Of a stretch of 64,000 bases of DNA, positions 45,635-56,448 are shown one piece after another. Within the stretch, counting starts at the first letter, position 1, and the number at the start of each line of letters is the position of its first letter. The translations under genes were made by a program, and so were the position numbers. The notes under the pieces are model-generated. The model was not told the origin of the DNA. It saw nothing but the letters and a program-made list of their open reading frames with translations, and ran no database searches. The stretch lies in NCBI RefSeq assembly GCF_921293095.1, contig NC_060254.1, positions 106,168,917 through 106,232,916 of the forward strand, in the 5' to 3' direction. This DNA comes from Ischnura elegans (taxonomy: Eukaryota; Arthropoda; Insecta; Odonata; Coenagrionidae).

Positions 45635-46458
45635 GAATGAAAGAACAAACTCATTCAAAATTTTCCTTCATTCCCGTAATATGCTCAAAACGACAGGGTA
45701 TTACATGAAAAAAAAACTACAGACGGACAATTCTAAAATAATTTTACCCCGCAACAACGTGAATTGTGTGACAATGTATCAAGTAGCACTTATGTATGCC
45801 CGTATATACCTTTCGCCTCCCTTGTGAAGTGTCAAACCACAGATATATAAACTTTAACAAATTTAATTAAGCCATATTTTTGGCCCGATTACTTATGGGA
45901 GTGAAAGGTTAGGTAGCCTTGCTTTTACGTTCTAATGAATTGGGAATATTTAATAAAAATCAGTGCAATTGACAACTGATACAGTAGGTGGAAACATCAA
46001 ACCTTTATAATCGTCGAATTATTTTATTTGAATAGTCGTCACGGTAAGGTAGGCACAGACTTCAGGGAAATATGTCTTAATAATCACCTATTAAAACTGG
46101 CTAAGGTCGGAAAGTTTTCTTCTCTTGATAAGGTACTAATAATCCTTATTTAAGCCAAGTGCTACCAGCTATCATGGTACTCTGCTACCTGCTGGCATCC
46201 TGCGTCGTATCAGTGCTCAGAGCCTTATCCCAAGGTCACCTCACTTGCAGCAGCGGGAACCAGAGCGACGTCACACGGAGTTTTCCCATCATTCATACTT
46301 AGCCGTCGCGTTTTCGCGTGCTTGCAAATTTTCACTTTTCATTTAATCGCGAAAAATAGATATCGTCATTTAAAAATCTAAAAGTGTGAAATGCGTACTC
46401 CAGGAGTAATAATTTTTCGATTTAGGCAATAAAAAAAATAATAGGAAACCACCCTATT
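45635..46458 (-). repeat. right long inverted repeat
   Basis: Reverse-complement counterpart of 39857-40664; the MITE-A half occupies about 46051-46458 and ends GGAAACCACCCTATT. The ORFs at 45546-45827 fall in this repeat and are not genes. Confidence 0.88.
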
Positions 46459-48044
46459 AACCTGGCTGAGAACCCGAGAAATATTCATCAATAGTGTCCA
46501 CCAGGAGAAATTAAAATCGTTTAAGCACGTCATTGAGTTTTCAATGCGAATAAGGAAGGCATACAATCCAAGTGTTCGTGTGGGTAGTTTACTTTTTCGA
46601 ATTCAGCGCACTGTGGGCGCGTCTGGCGATGACGGGGACTGCCACTGACGGAGTTGCGAGGCTGGAGCAGACGCGCCGCTGCAATTCACGCACGGAAAGG
46701 ACCAGTGTGTTCGACGTCGGGTGCTGAATTCACGGACAGGCTCCATCGGTTCACGCAGCTTCCTCATGCGGACTGATGCTTCGTCCTTTGTTTGACCGTC
46801 TCCGGGAAAATCAATCGCGCCCCTCGATCCAATGAGCGTCGACTGAATTTTGTTTATCAGCTGTTCGCCGTTCGACTCCCTGTGAATTTCGTCGTTATGG
46901 GACGGAGTTGAAAAACTAGACGCGTTAGTGCTCGCCAATTCTTCGCTGTCATAGCAACGATTTTGATTCTTATTATTATTATTTAGGTTTTTTTCCGCGT
47001 TGCTTGGCGTCTTAGCGCGGAGAAAAATCAAAGCGAGTGAAAGAATTTTCAGGTCACCGCTGAAAACTTCAAAATAAGGACGCTACCAAGTGGGCAATTT
47101 CCGAAGTTCACTTACGAAGACATTCCCGATTTTGCACACGATGAAAATCTTATAATATCTACAATACGCTGGTCCTTAATTTAAAAGTTTCCGAATTTCT
47201 TTTGGAACCCCCCCTCCCCCCGATTTTGCCCCATTTGTCGAGAAAATAAATCTTGTAAATTGTTTTTGCAATCGGATACCGGGAAAACGTGCCGCATCGC
47301 GATTAAAGTTTTGAAATGTTGGTATTTTTGGGTGTTTTTCGGACATAACTGAAGATGATGTCACTCTCGGATTATTCTATCACTTTTCTGTTTTTTTTTT
47401 TACAACGACTCGTTTGACATTTTTAGCGCATTACTTCAAATATCTTTCATTTCTGCCCTTTGGTTCCCGGAATATCGCACCAAGCACGTGAGCCCAGAGG
47501 GAGGCAGACATTTTGGGTGACACTCATTTTTTTATTTCGAAGTTGTAATAGCGCGAAAATTTGCGAATTGCATAGACAAAGCAAATAAAAAATATCAAAA
47601 CCGGTTGACATCTTCCGGTCGCGCGTAGACCCTATAGTTTGACATAATATGAAAAAACTACATTTTTGTGATTACTTTTTTAATTTTTTAATTAGATGTT
47701 TTCGAAACGCAGAAGTTTGTGACGTCTTCAAATTGAGCCTTAAAACATTGTACTTAATTTGGTATCGGTCAGTTGATATCTTACAGTGGCGCGCATAGGA
47801 CCTAAAATTTGCCGAAATATTGAAAATTTCAAATTTTTACGACTTCTTTTTTGATGCCTTAAATACACTTTTTTAATGCAATTGTTAAACCTGTATATTT
47901 ATTTTTGAACACATGAACATTGTTTTTGATCACGGTGTGAATAAACAATTTCTGGTCGCGAAATCACCCCAATGCGATAGAAAAACAGTATTACCCAAAA
48001 AAGAAGAGGCCGATGGCATGATGGGTGATCAAAGAAACAACGGG
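46459..48044. other. unassigned, with one 142-codon reverse ORF
   Basis: A minus-strand ORF at 46603-47031 is GC-rich and begins MIFLRAKTPSNAEKNLNNNN. It lacks any domain I recognise and is rich in Ser, Asn and Arg; it could be an exon of an unknown gene or chance. From 47500 to 47850 two loosely similar segments (around TTGACATCTTCCGGTCGCGC and TTGATATCTTACAGTGGCGC) suggest an old tandem duplication. Confidence 0.3.
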
Positions 48045-48713
48045 AATAGGGTGGTTTCCTATAATTTTTTTATCGCCTAAATCGAAAGATTATTACTCCT
48101 GGAGTACGCATTTCACGCTTTTAGATTTTTTAAATGACGATATCTATTTTTTGCGATTAAATGAAAAGTGAAAATTTTCAAGCGCGCGACAACGCGACGG
48201 CTAAGGATGAATGATGGGAAAAAGCCGAGTGACGTCATTCTGGTTCCCGCTGTCGGCGTGTGAGGTGACCTTGGGGCGAGGCTTTGAGCGCTGATACGAT
48301 GCAGGCAGCTTGCAGGTAGCAGAGTAACCTGCTAGCAGGTAGCGCTTGGCTTAAATAACGATTATTAATCCCTTATCAAGCGAAGAAAACTTTCCGACTA
48401 CAGGCAATTTTAATGGGTGATTATTAACACATGTTTCCCTGAGCTCTGTGCCTCATGCATGCATTGGTAATCTCAGACGATGAAAAACTTCTATCTACTC
48501 GTATAGAAACTAGGTCTCTGTGACGTCAGGTGGAATGGCATCGCATGGGCGCCAATCTGGCCTTTTTCAAATGCGGTTAAAATTGACCATTGCCATTCGT
48601 CTAAACTGGGATTTCTAAAACCAAATAATTTGTATATTGTGAATACAGTAATGGTGGGTAACGAATCTCAATCAATGCCTTTTGTTTTCTTTGATGAAGG
48701 AAACTACCCTATT
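48045..48713 (+). mobile_element. MITE-A, full length, forward
   Basis: 669 bp from AATAGGGTGGTTTCCTATAA to GGAAACTACCCTATT. This is the cleanest forward copy and the one I used as reference for the family. Confidence 0.94.
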
Positions 48714-49242
48714 GACTTGTTCTATATAAGAAAAGCTTAAATATTTATGTTAAGTACAGTAATAGTCTAGTTTTAACAAAGAAATTACGTTGTATTAAAT
48801 AAATGTCAAGGATAAATTGTTAAGTAAACCAGGCGCACTTCCACTGCTTGATCTCTCTTTAGATGGAAGAATGGACGGCTCAGTGGTGATAGAAAAGATT
48901 TCTTCCTTGTCTGAGCGTGGTATTTATCTAGATAATCTAACTGTCATTGGATGTGTTCCGTAAACAATGCTTGTTTTTTAGTTGTCGTAACTGCCACTGG
49001 AGGGCGTGGTTTTTTTATGTTCTTTTTTTTGTGCGCCTGAGTCGCCTGAGTCAGTCGTAAACTCCTCGTCAGCCTAGTTAGTGTGTGTGTGGAGCTCTGA
49101 ATGAGAACAAGTGGTGTTCCTACCGCCCCTCCCCACAAGTGTGCTCGGCGGAACTGGAGGCAAGACGAGGCTGACTGACTGGTAAGTGAAATTTTGCCCC
49201 TATTTTCATTATTGTTATGATATTGTTAAGGGTAAAGAATAA
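48714..49242. other. no recognised feature
   Basis: Between two MITE-A copies; short ORFs only, including a GTGTGTGTG run near 49080. Confidence 0.6.
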
Positions 49243-49324
49243 AATAGGGTAGTTTCCTTCATCAAAGAAAACGAAAGGCATTGATTGCAATTCGTTTCCC
49301 ACCATTAGTGTATTCATAATATAC
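49243..49324 (-). mobile_element. MITE-A, first 82 bp of a split copy
   Basis: AATAGGGTAGTTTCCTTCAT to ATTCATAATATAC, then interrupted at 49325. The other 586 bp is at 54903-55488; together they make 668 bp, the normal full length. Confidence 0.92.
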
Positions 49325-50831
49325 CAATGGGGAACTTGCATGAATTTTTTTTATTTCATAGGCGGACAGAAAATTATTTTCTGAATACAACAAAGAAAAC
49401 CGCATGTAAATCTGAGTTTTCCTTCGCGAGATATTTAATGATAAATATTACGAATTTTAAAGCGCGGGAAAAACTCCCTCACCCCCCAAGCCACTGCCGA
49501 CGAAGCCTCGATGACGTCAAAGGTGCCTAAACATCACGCGAAGCTATTGTTGTGATTGTTTGTAATAGTTGCCAGCAGTTGTGAGAGCTTCGTTTGTTAG
49601 ACGTGTTGATTATTTTCTATTTAAAGATAAATATCCGACGATAGAGGCTTGGAAGCCCTCGTATTTTGCATTATTTATAATATTAATATCTGAGTAAGGG
49701 CATAAAATATAAAACTGGAGCAGTTAAACCAAAAATTTGATAATACCTAAATAACATCGTTGTAGGAGTCTGAGCCACGGCCATTGGAAAGGGGATACGT
49801 TAATTGTAAGGTGATGTTATCGACGGCATATCATTCATTTAAGTATGTAATTAGAACGATTTTGATGTTTACTAATGTCCGCTTAGCTTTTATATACAAT
49901 AACTTCATCCGTTTCTTCGTAGGTACCGGAGAATTCGTCGTTTAGGACTGTCTGTGCTTGTATTATGGGGTGAATTCCAGTCAATGCAACTTTTGCTCGC
50001 TGATTGGAGACATCTAGGAACAATTTTGGGCCAAAATAGTGTTATTTTCAACGTGACATCTCCCGTTAAGCTACTGCTAATAATCACAGTGCCAGTGGTT
50101 GTAATGCACAAAGTTTGACAAGGTTGAAAAATATCGGCCATGAGTTATCAGTGTTCCATCGTGATTGAATTGTAAAAAGTGCTACTACGCTATCGATAAA
50201 TGTCTAACAGTAGTGTAAAAATTGTCAGTGGCTGCTAATCTCCGTTGTTCACCGTAGATATGACATTTCACGATCACGCTATTGAAATAAAAACTGTGTG
50301 TGAAGTTTGTTATTCCATTATTTCAACGAATAGTAGTGAGAAATGTCACCTGTGTCACTTGTGTGGGATAATTTAAGGGTTTAAACACGGCCGTCTTTAA
50401 ACAGGCCGGAGGGATGATATTTGGCAACAACGCGGAGGAGGCCTATTTATTATTTGTTTATCATTCTACAACAGTGGACTCGTGGTGAATAAGATACTCA
50501 ACATGACTCGTTTGAAGTTAATTTTCTTCCTCTAAACCCTATTTTTGCAGGAGATGACGTTAGAAGATTCATTTTTAACCTATCATATTAGCTGTAGTCG
50601 AAGGTAAGTTATTTATTTGTAAGTTGAAGCGTTGGAAGATGATGAGCTCATACTCAATCAGTTCGACCTCCTGGAAACTATGAGCAAACCAATATTAATC
50701 ACTGCCGAGGAATATTCGGGTCTCAATTACGTTTGTGGGTATGCTGCCAGGAAGGGATTGCAGCACTTAACCATTGATATATGTGCATGTTCATTTATTT
50801 CAAATGAGGGTAGTGAAGATGCCTATTTCAT

Positions 50832-53272
50832 AGACTTTACACGGCACACGGAATTGCGCAATCTGATGTACGTGCGAAGGCGCAATCAAAATTGCGTCGT
50901 GTAAAGCGGTGAATTGCTAGAACAGATGCGAGAATGCGTGGACGCGAGACGGCAAAATAGCCCATGTTCTATTTTCGTTAGAACAGGGGCTATTTTGCCG
51001 TCTCTACTACAGCCCGGTATGGGCTTTGGCCTCCGTCAAGACGCCTGTCCATTCTCTCCTGTTCTGCACTTCCTCCCACCAACTAACAATCCTCATAGCC
51101 TTTATGTCTTCTTCCACATCCTGCATCCATCTTTTCCTCGGTCTTCCTCTTTTTCTCTTTCCATCCATATTTCCATGTAGAATCTTCTTAGGCATCCTTT
51201 CTTCACTCATTCTTTTTACATGACCTAACCAAGCTAGCCGCTGGGTCTTCACAAATCTCACTATGTCTTCGTGTCGCATAATATTTTCTATTTCCTTGTT
51301 TGTTCTTATCCTCCAAGTTACCCCATCTGTCACGGGACCATATATCTTTCGCAAAATCTTCCGTTCAAATATCCGCAGAGCTTGCTCGTTTCCAGCGGAG
51401 ATGCTCCACGTTTCTGCTCCATATGTCACGACCGGTCTGATAAGTGTCTTATAGATCTTGAATTTCATCTCCTTAGATAGAAGAGTTGACTTCAGGAGCT
51501 TAATATTAGCAAAGTAAGCCCTATTTCCAGCCATTATCCTCTTGTTGATCCCTTCTGTCATTGAGTTCTTACAGTTTAAATTAGTACCGAGGTAGCTGAA
51601 ATATTTTACATTTTTAAAGTTGTACTGCCCAAATGTAACGTTTTGAGTCTATATTCTGTCTTCCGTGGTCGACATTTTCATGTATTTCGTTTTTCTCTCA
51701 TTGATTCTGAGCCCTATAGTCTTACTCTTCTGTTCTATTGTAAGATGTTGAATACTTCTTTCAGAGAATCCATATTCCGTGCCATTAGAACTATGTCGTC
51801 GGCATGGGCACATGCCTGAGTAGATTTATGCACAATTGTCCCCTCTAACCCCAGTTCTTTCATGGCTTCATGTAGACACAGATTTAATAGTACTGCTGAT
51901 AGAGAATCTCCTTTTCTTACTCCAGTTGTTATCTAAAGGCTTCTTGCCCCCGATATAGTCCTTAGCTTGAGATCCTTCCATAGTCATATTTACCAACTTA
52001 GTTTTTTTGGTATTCCAAATCCCTCCAATGCCTTCAACATTTTTCTTCTATTGACACTATCAAAAGCTTGCTGGAAATCAATGAAAAATATATGTAGGTC
52101 AATGTTGTACTCATAACATTTCTCCATGCATGCATGTCTCATTACAAAGATTTGATCGGTTGTTCCTCTTCCCGGCCTGAAGCCACATTGGTATTCACCA
52201 AGGATAACTTCAGCATACGTGTTAAGTCTCCTCTGCAGTATACAAGAAAGTATCTTATAAGTGACATTTAGTAATGTGATTCCCCTATAGTTGCTGCATT
52301 GAAATTTATCTCCCTTCTTGAATATAGGGCAAATTAAACCAATCTTCCATTTCTCAGGCATCTCTTCTTTCTCCCATATTTCACATATCAGTCTACGTAG
52401 GTTCTTTGTTTAATTTTTTCCTCCATACTTGATTAACTCCGGCACAATTTGATCTTCCCCGGGAGCTCTCCTATTCCGCTGCCGTTTCTACGACTCCTCC
52501 GCCTTCTCAATTGATAGCCTACTAATACTGGTGTCCACCCTCATGTCCAACATTTCTCCATCCTTCTCATCTATCTCATTGACATTCAGCAATTCCTTTA
52601 AGTACTCGGCCCATCTTCCCATTACTTCTTCCTCTGTTCCAACCTACCTCCTATTCTTTGGAAGAGGGGACTTTCCAGTCTCAACCTCGCCCGAATAAAG
52701 GCATTTTATTATTATTATTCTTATCCTTACATGCGTTTGTTCTTGGTTGAAATTTATTTGTCATCCGTTTGATTGCCTGGTATAACTTTCTACTTTCATT
52801 TTGTGCGTTCAGTTCCTCAATCTTTTCCACATACCCTTTTAAGTGCTGTTTTTTTCTTTTTTCGTAGTATTTTATTTGCTTGTCTTCTGCTTTCTTCATA
52901 TCTTTCGACATTTTGTCTTGTCTCTTTCTGGATGGTGTTTCTTCGATCCATATTCTTCCTTTCTATAGCTTTTCTGCACTCATTATCAAACGATTCTTCA
53001 TTCCTTGTTCTCTTTCTTTCTCCTATGGTCTCCATTCCAGCCTCTTCCATAGTCTTCTTTATATTAAGCCATTTTCTCTCTATCGAGTCATTTACACTCA
53101 GGTTCTCTGCTCCTTCTTCTAGTTTCTTACCCAGGATTTCCTGATATTGGGCTACAATTTTGCCGTCTCGCATCTGTTCTAGTAATTCACCGCTTTACAC
53201 GACGCAATTTTGATTGCGCCTTCGCACGTACGTCAGATTGCGCAATTCCGTGTACCGTGTAAAACGGACTTA
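50832..53272. mobile_element. MITE-D, palindromic, interrupted by a LINE
   Basis: Left part from CTTTACACGGCACACGGAAT; right part ends ACCGTGTAAAACGG. The element is a near-palindrome: GCGCAATCAAAATTGCGTCG on the left has its inverse at about 53200, and GAGACGGCAAAATAGCCC...GGGCTATTTTGCCGTCTC surrounds the centre. Without the LINE it would be about 275 bp. It interrupts the P-like transposase frame near FIDFTR. End positions approximate to a few bases. Confidence 0.8.
51005..53156 (-). mobile_element. 5'-truncated non-LTR retrotransposon with 13-bp target duplication
   Basis: 2,152 bp between direct repeats ATTTTGCCGTCTC at 50992-51004 and 53157-53169. Minus-strand coding in order: DNECRKAIERKNMDRRN linker (52817-53144), FQPRTNACKD (52681-52911), APGEDQIVPELIKYGG-type RT start near 52450, then WKIGLICPIFKKGD, SNYRGITLLNVTYK, CGFRPGRGTTDQIF and FIDFQQAFDSVNR (51990-52361). 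Next comes HADDIVLMA near 51790 in a shifted frame (the YADD box with Tyr changed to His), then TYGAETWSISAGNEQALRIF, RLAWLGHVKRM and GRPRKRWMQDVEEDIKA to the stop (51007-51561). Several frameshifts; endonuclease absent; no poly(A), the 3' end is TGTAGTA. Confidence 0.88.
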
Positions 53273-54349
53273 TTTCTCCTTGTATGTCTGTAATAAGTGT
53301 TGGTCTTCATGCATTGGCCATTATGATGACTCTAGCAGAACCAAAGTATGAGGCTACATTTCTTAAAATTATCCTTCTTGACGATAATTTAAGAGGAATT
53401 TATGAAGACAGCTGTTTTCAGTGCAATGTACCGAACAGTTATTTTTTTGCAAAATTTATTAAAACTCTGGCAAATGTATTTCTAAATAATTATACTAAAG
53501 TGAGGAATAACAGATTGGATGTCGCTAGACACACTTCCAATAAGAGAAAATACTCGACAATTATGTGACTGCTTTCAATTCGGTGACTACATATTTCAAT
53601 AAAATCATCTGTTTTATACATAACTAATTTGTATCATTCCTGTCTGCTCCTGCTTCACAATCAGCAATGGATGCACGATTATGCCGAGGTAAGTAAAACA
53701 GCAGTTTTTTAGTGGATTTCCTTGCCGCAAAGCGATTTCTTTTGCCGATATTCTACGCCGAAACAATAGACTTGATCGCAGGTGAGAGCAATCCCGCAGG
53801 CCTCCTAGATGACGGGCGCGCGACGTTGCCACATCGGTCACTCCGGCCTGTTTAAAGACGGCCGTGGTTTAAATCAGTGAATAAATAGTTGTATTCATCA
53901 TAACGAGTTCTGTTATTTTAAGTTGTACGTGATGAATATAAGAATGTGATAGTGACATCCAGTTTTTGATAAGAGTATTTGCCTATTTCCCACTATATTA
54001 TTATGGTATATGCTAGTATATTGTTTATGGATTTACCTATATTATTGAAATAGGTTGTAGCTTGTGTGTGTGTTGGCAGCGGAACCGATTCGCGATCTCA
54101 CATGTGGATTGTGTGCAGACTGTTTTGCTGTGAATTCGTACCGTAGGACGGATAGGACTACCTTCTCCGTTAATCCGGCGTTGCCAAATTCAACAGCACA
54201 GCTTACTCTAATGTCAACAGCACAGCTTACGATCGTTATCCTCCAGTATTACAAGTTTCTTTTACAACTCGATTTGCCGCCGACGTATAGCAATAATTTG
54301 TCTTAACAAATTCCATGAGGGTCGTGGCATCAATTTTTGGTGTCCTAAA

Positions 54350-54435
54350 AAAAGGCTGGTGTCCTAACACCCCATGCCACACGCCTTTTAGGCGGCTTGC
54401 GGGGTATTATGTAGACGTAGATGAATTTCAGGTGT
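54350..54435 (+). mobile_element. LINE 3' tail fragment
   Basis: GTGTCCTAACACCCCATGCC, then CACACGCCTTTTAGGCGGCT and GGGGTATTATGTAGACGTAG, the plus-strand form of the LINE tail seen at 6700. It lies inside the right arm of the P-like element. Confidence 0.65.
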
Positions 54436-54902
54436 ACTATTCGAACGAGTGGCAACGTTATCATCCATTTTTCTGATAACCAAAACACACGAAGTGAAAC
54501 GCTTGTACTTCATCATCCAGATGCCGCATTATTAATATCCCAAGTAATAATCTAGGCACAATAGCAATAGGAAAACTTTCCCAAGAATAACAGAACAAAA
54601 TAAAGTGACGATGAGCGGCTAAATACTCCCTCAAAACAAATTTTACACCATGCGCTCAGCGTATTTCCCTACTCCCTACGGTTGTTTAGGCACCTATGAC
54701 GTCACGCCTGGCCTCGGCAACGCTCGGGTGTCTTCGCGCAGTGGTCGGCTCAGAGAAATTTTTCTCGATTTTAAATGCAATTTTTTTATTTCTTTTGATG
54801 TTGAATGGAGAAACTGAAGGTAATTTTGCGAGCTAATGTATCCATTTGACTTATTCAAAATAGTTTTTAGAGCAATCTACGACCCATGCAAGTTCCTCAT
54901 TG

Positions 54903-55488
54903 TATGGTTTTAGAAATTCCAGTTTAGAAGAATCGAAATGGTCAATTTTAACCGCATTTGAAAAAGGCCAGATTGGCACCAATGCGATGCCATTCCACGT
55001 GACGTCACAGGGACCTAGTTTCTATACGAGTAGATAGGAGTTTTACATCGTCTGAGATAACCAATGCATGCACGAGGCACAGAGCTCAGGGAAACATCTC
55101 TTAATAATCACGTATTAAAACTACCTAAGGCCGGAAAGTTTCCTTCGTTTGATAGCGTATTAATAATCCTTATTTAAGCCAAGAGCTATCTGCTATTTAT
55201 AGCAGGGTACTCTGCAACCTGATAGCAGCCAGCACCACAGCAGCGCACAATATCCTCGCCCCAAGGTCACCTCACACGCCGACAGCTGAAACCAGAACGA
55301 CGTCACACGGACTTTTCCCATCATTCCTACTTAGCCGTCGTGTTTTCGCGCGCTTGATATTTTTCACTTTTCGTTTAATCGCGAAAAGTAGATATCGTCA
55401 TTCGAAAATTTTAGAGCGTGAAATGCGTACTCCGGGAGTAATAAGTTTTCTATTTTAGCAATAAAAAATAACGGGAAACCACCCTATT
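54903..55488 (-). mobile_element. MITE-A, remaining 586 bp of the split copy
   Basis: Resumes at TATGGTTTTAGAAATTCC and ends GGGAAACCACCCTATT. CACGTGACGTCA is at 54996-55007. Confidence 0.92.
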
Positions 55489-56448
55489 GTTTTGAAAATT
55501 TGAAAGTGTATTTATCTGGTCTTTCGGGTTTTTTTTTTAACATTGTTTTCCATTCCGCGACATTTATTTGGTTCTTGCGGCCGGATATGTTGCCATTTTA
55601 TTCGTTGAACGCTCTTATTTAAAGTTGAACTTGAGCGCTATGGATTCAGTTGTCTTTCTCGTATTTAATTTGTAATATTTTTTAATGCCATGTTTCGCGA
55701 TCCGTTGGCAGTTAGTTGGGGCGTTATTTCTCCCTTCCTCTGAAATTGAGTCTTTCGTAGCGGCGTTTGACCCTCGCAACCCTCTCACTTCCCCTCTCAT
55801 CCCTCAACTCCTCCCCATGCGTTCGTACGTACTATAACCAGAGAGGAGAAACGGACTACTCGGTACTAATCGTCGTTCGCCGCCCCAAGTTCGGCCTCCA
55901 CTATCCCCAAGGCCAGCAGCTGCTCACCTCCTACTCCGCGGCAACGGTACATCTACGAACAGCTGATTTGCTGAAACCTCAGAAATAAATGACCAGGCAG
56001 TCGGAATTTATTCTGATGAAATATCGGGCATTTATGGCGATGTGAAGGCAGCAATTAGAACTTTATTCTGTTATAATTCTGATACTTATTCATCGTCCTT
56101 ACTAGAGCCAATCTTTTAGTCAAAGGCAACCTTATTTATCATACAAACCTCCTGAAGAAGCCAGATACGCGGCTGCGCCGATCAAAACAATTCTTTTCGC
56201 ATACATTAACAATAATACGACATCCGTTGAGTTAAAAAATTGAACATGGGCACAAAAAATGCTTATAATTTATTTGTATCATTAGGTTAACACACTAGGA
56301 TCTGGTAGGTGTAGTGGCTGTAGTGTTGGCTTTTCATCCTTGACGTCGAAATAAAAATACCAGCAGAGGCGGAGGCATTACAAAGAGTTCCCGCTGCCTG
56401 GTAGAGTACTTGGTGGAGGGCAGTTGAAGCACAGCACTTCGTCCGTCG
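55489..56448. other. no recognised feature
   Basis: A GC-rich patch at 55740-55960 carries a 73-codon ORF with no known similarity. Confidence 0.5.

Larger units (their letters stand above)
39857..46458. mobile_element. 6.6-kb structure with ~810-bp inverted repeats (MITE-A-ended)
   Basis: The left repeat 39857-40664 and right repeat 45635-46458 are inverted copies throughout, from AATAGGGTGGTTTCCTATAA at the outside to GAATGAAAGAACAAACTCAT at the inside, where similarity stops abruptly. The outer ~394 bp of each is one half of MITE-A; the inner ~415 bp is found only here. TTAA lies at both outer edges (overlapping the AATAG ends). The interior is a graveyard: a MITE-A, two MITE-C, LINE pieces and a tRNA-like sequence. 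No transposase is visible. Either one large element or two independent copies of a half-MITE chimera in opposite orientation. Confidence 0.65.
50626..53568 (+). pseudogene. P-element-like transposase, C-terminal part, split by insertion
   Basis: The first piece (about 50626-50836) reads LETMSKPILITAEEYSGLNY and YVCGYAARKG; the second (53265-53568) reads GGLISPCMSVIS, KIILLDDNLRGIYEDSCF and FIKTLANVFLNNYTKVRNNR, with a stop at 53566. A GY(V/A)A-x-K motif, then RGGL-x-x-P, then a C-x-x-C-like Cys pair and a basic tail is the C-terminal pattern of P/THAP9-type transposases. The pieces are separated by a palindromic MITE that itself contains a LINE. No N-terminal THAP finger is visible, so the element is defective. 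Family assignment is by pattern recognition only. Confidence 0.55.
49325..54902 (+). mobile_element. 5.6-kb P-like DNA transposon remnant inserted in a MITE-A
   Basis: Its limits are set by the MITE-A halves on each side. Ends are inverted: CAATGGGGAACTTGCATG at the left and CATGCAAGTTCCTCATTG at the right. About 1.05 kb inside each end is another inverted pair (50390-50424 TTTAAACACGGCCGTCTTTA; 53846-53880 its inverse), and TGACGTCA(A/T)AGGTGCCTAAACA-type sequence also occurs inversely at about 49510 and 54685. A transposase remnant on the plus strand (50626-53568) suggests the P superfamily. No clear 8-bp target duplication survives. Confidence 0.65.

Noticed and set aside
45546..45827. 93-codon forward ORF
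   Set aside because: Lies across the inner limit of the long inverted repeat and is not matched by an open frame in the other arm.
51026..51480. Plus-strand ORFs rich in Ser, Phe and Leu
   Set aside because: Antisense shadows of the LINE reverse transcriptase on the minus strand.
52773..53144. 123-codon plus-strand hydrophobic ORF resembling a membrane protein
   Set aside because: Antisense shadow of the lysine/glutamate-rich LINE linker.
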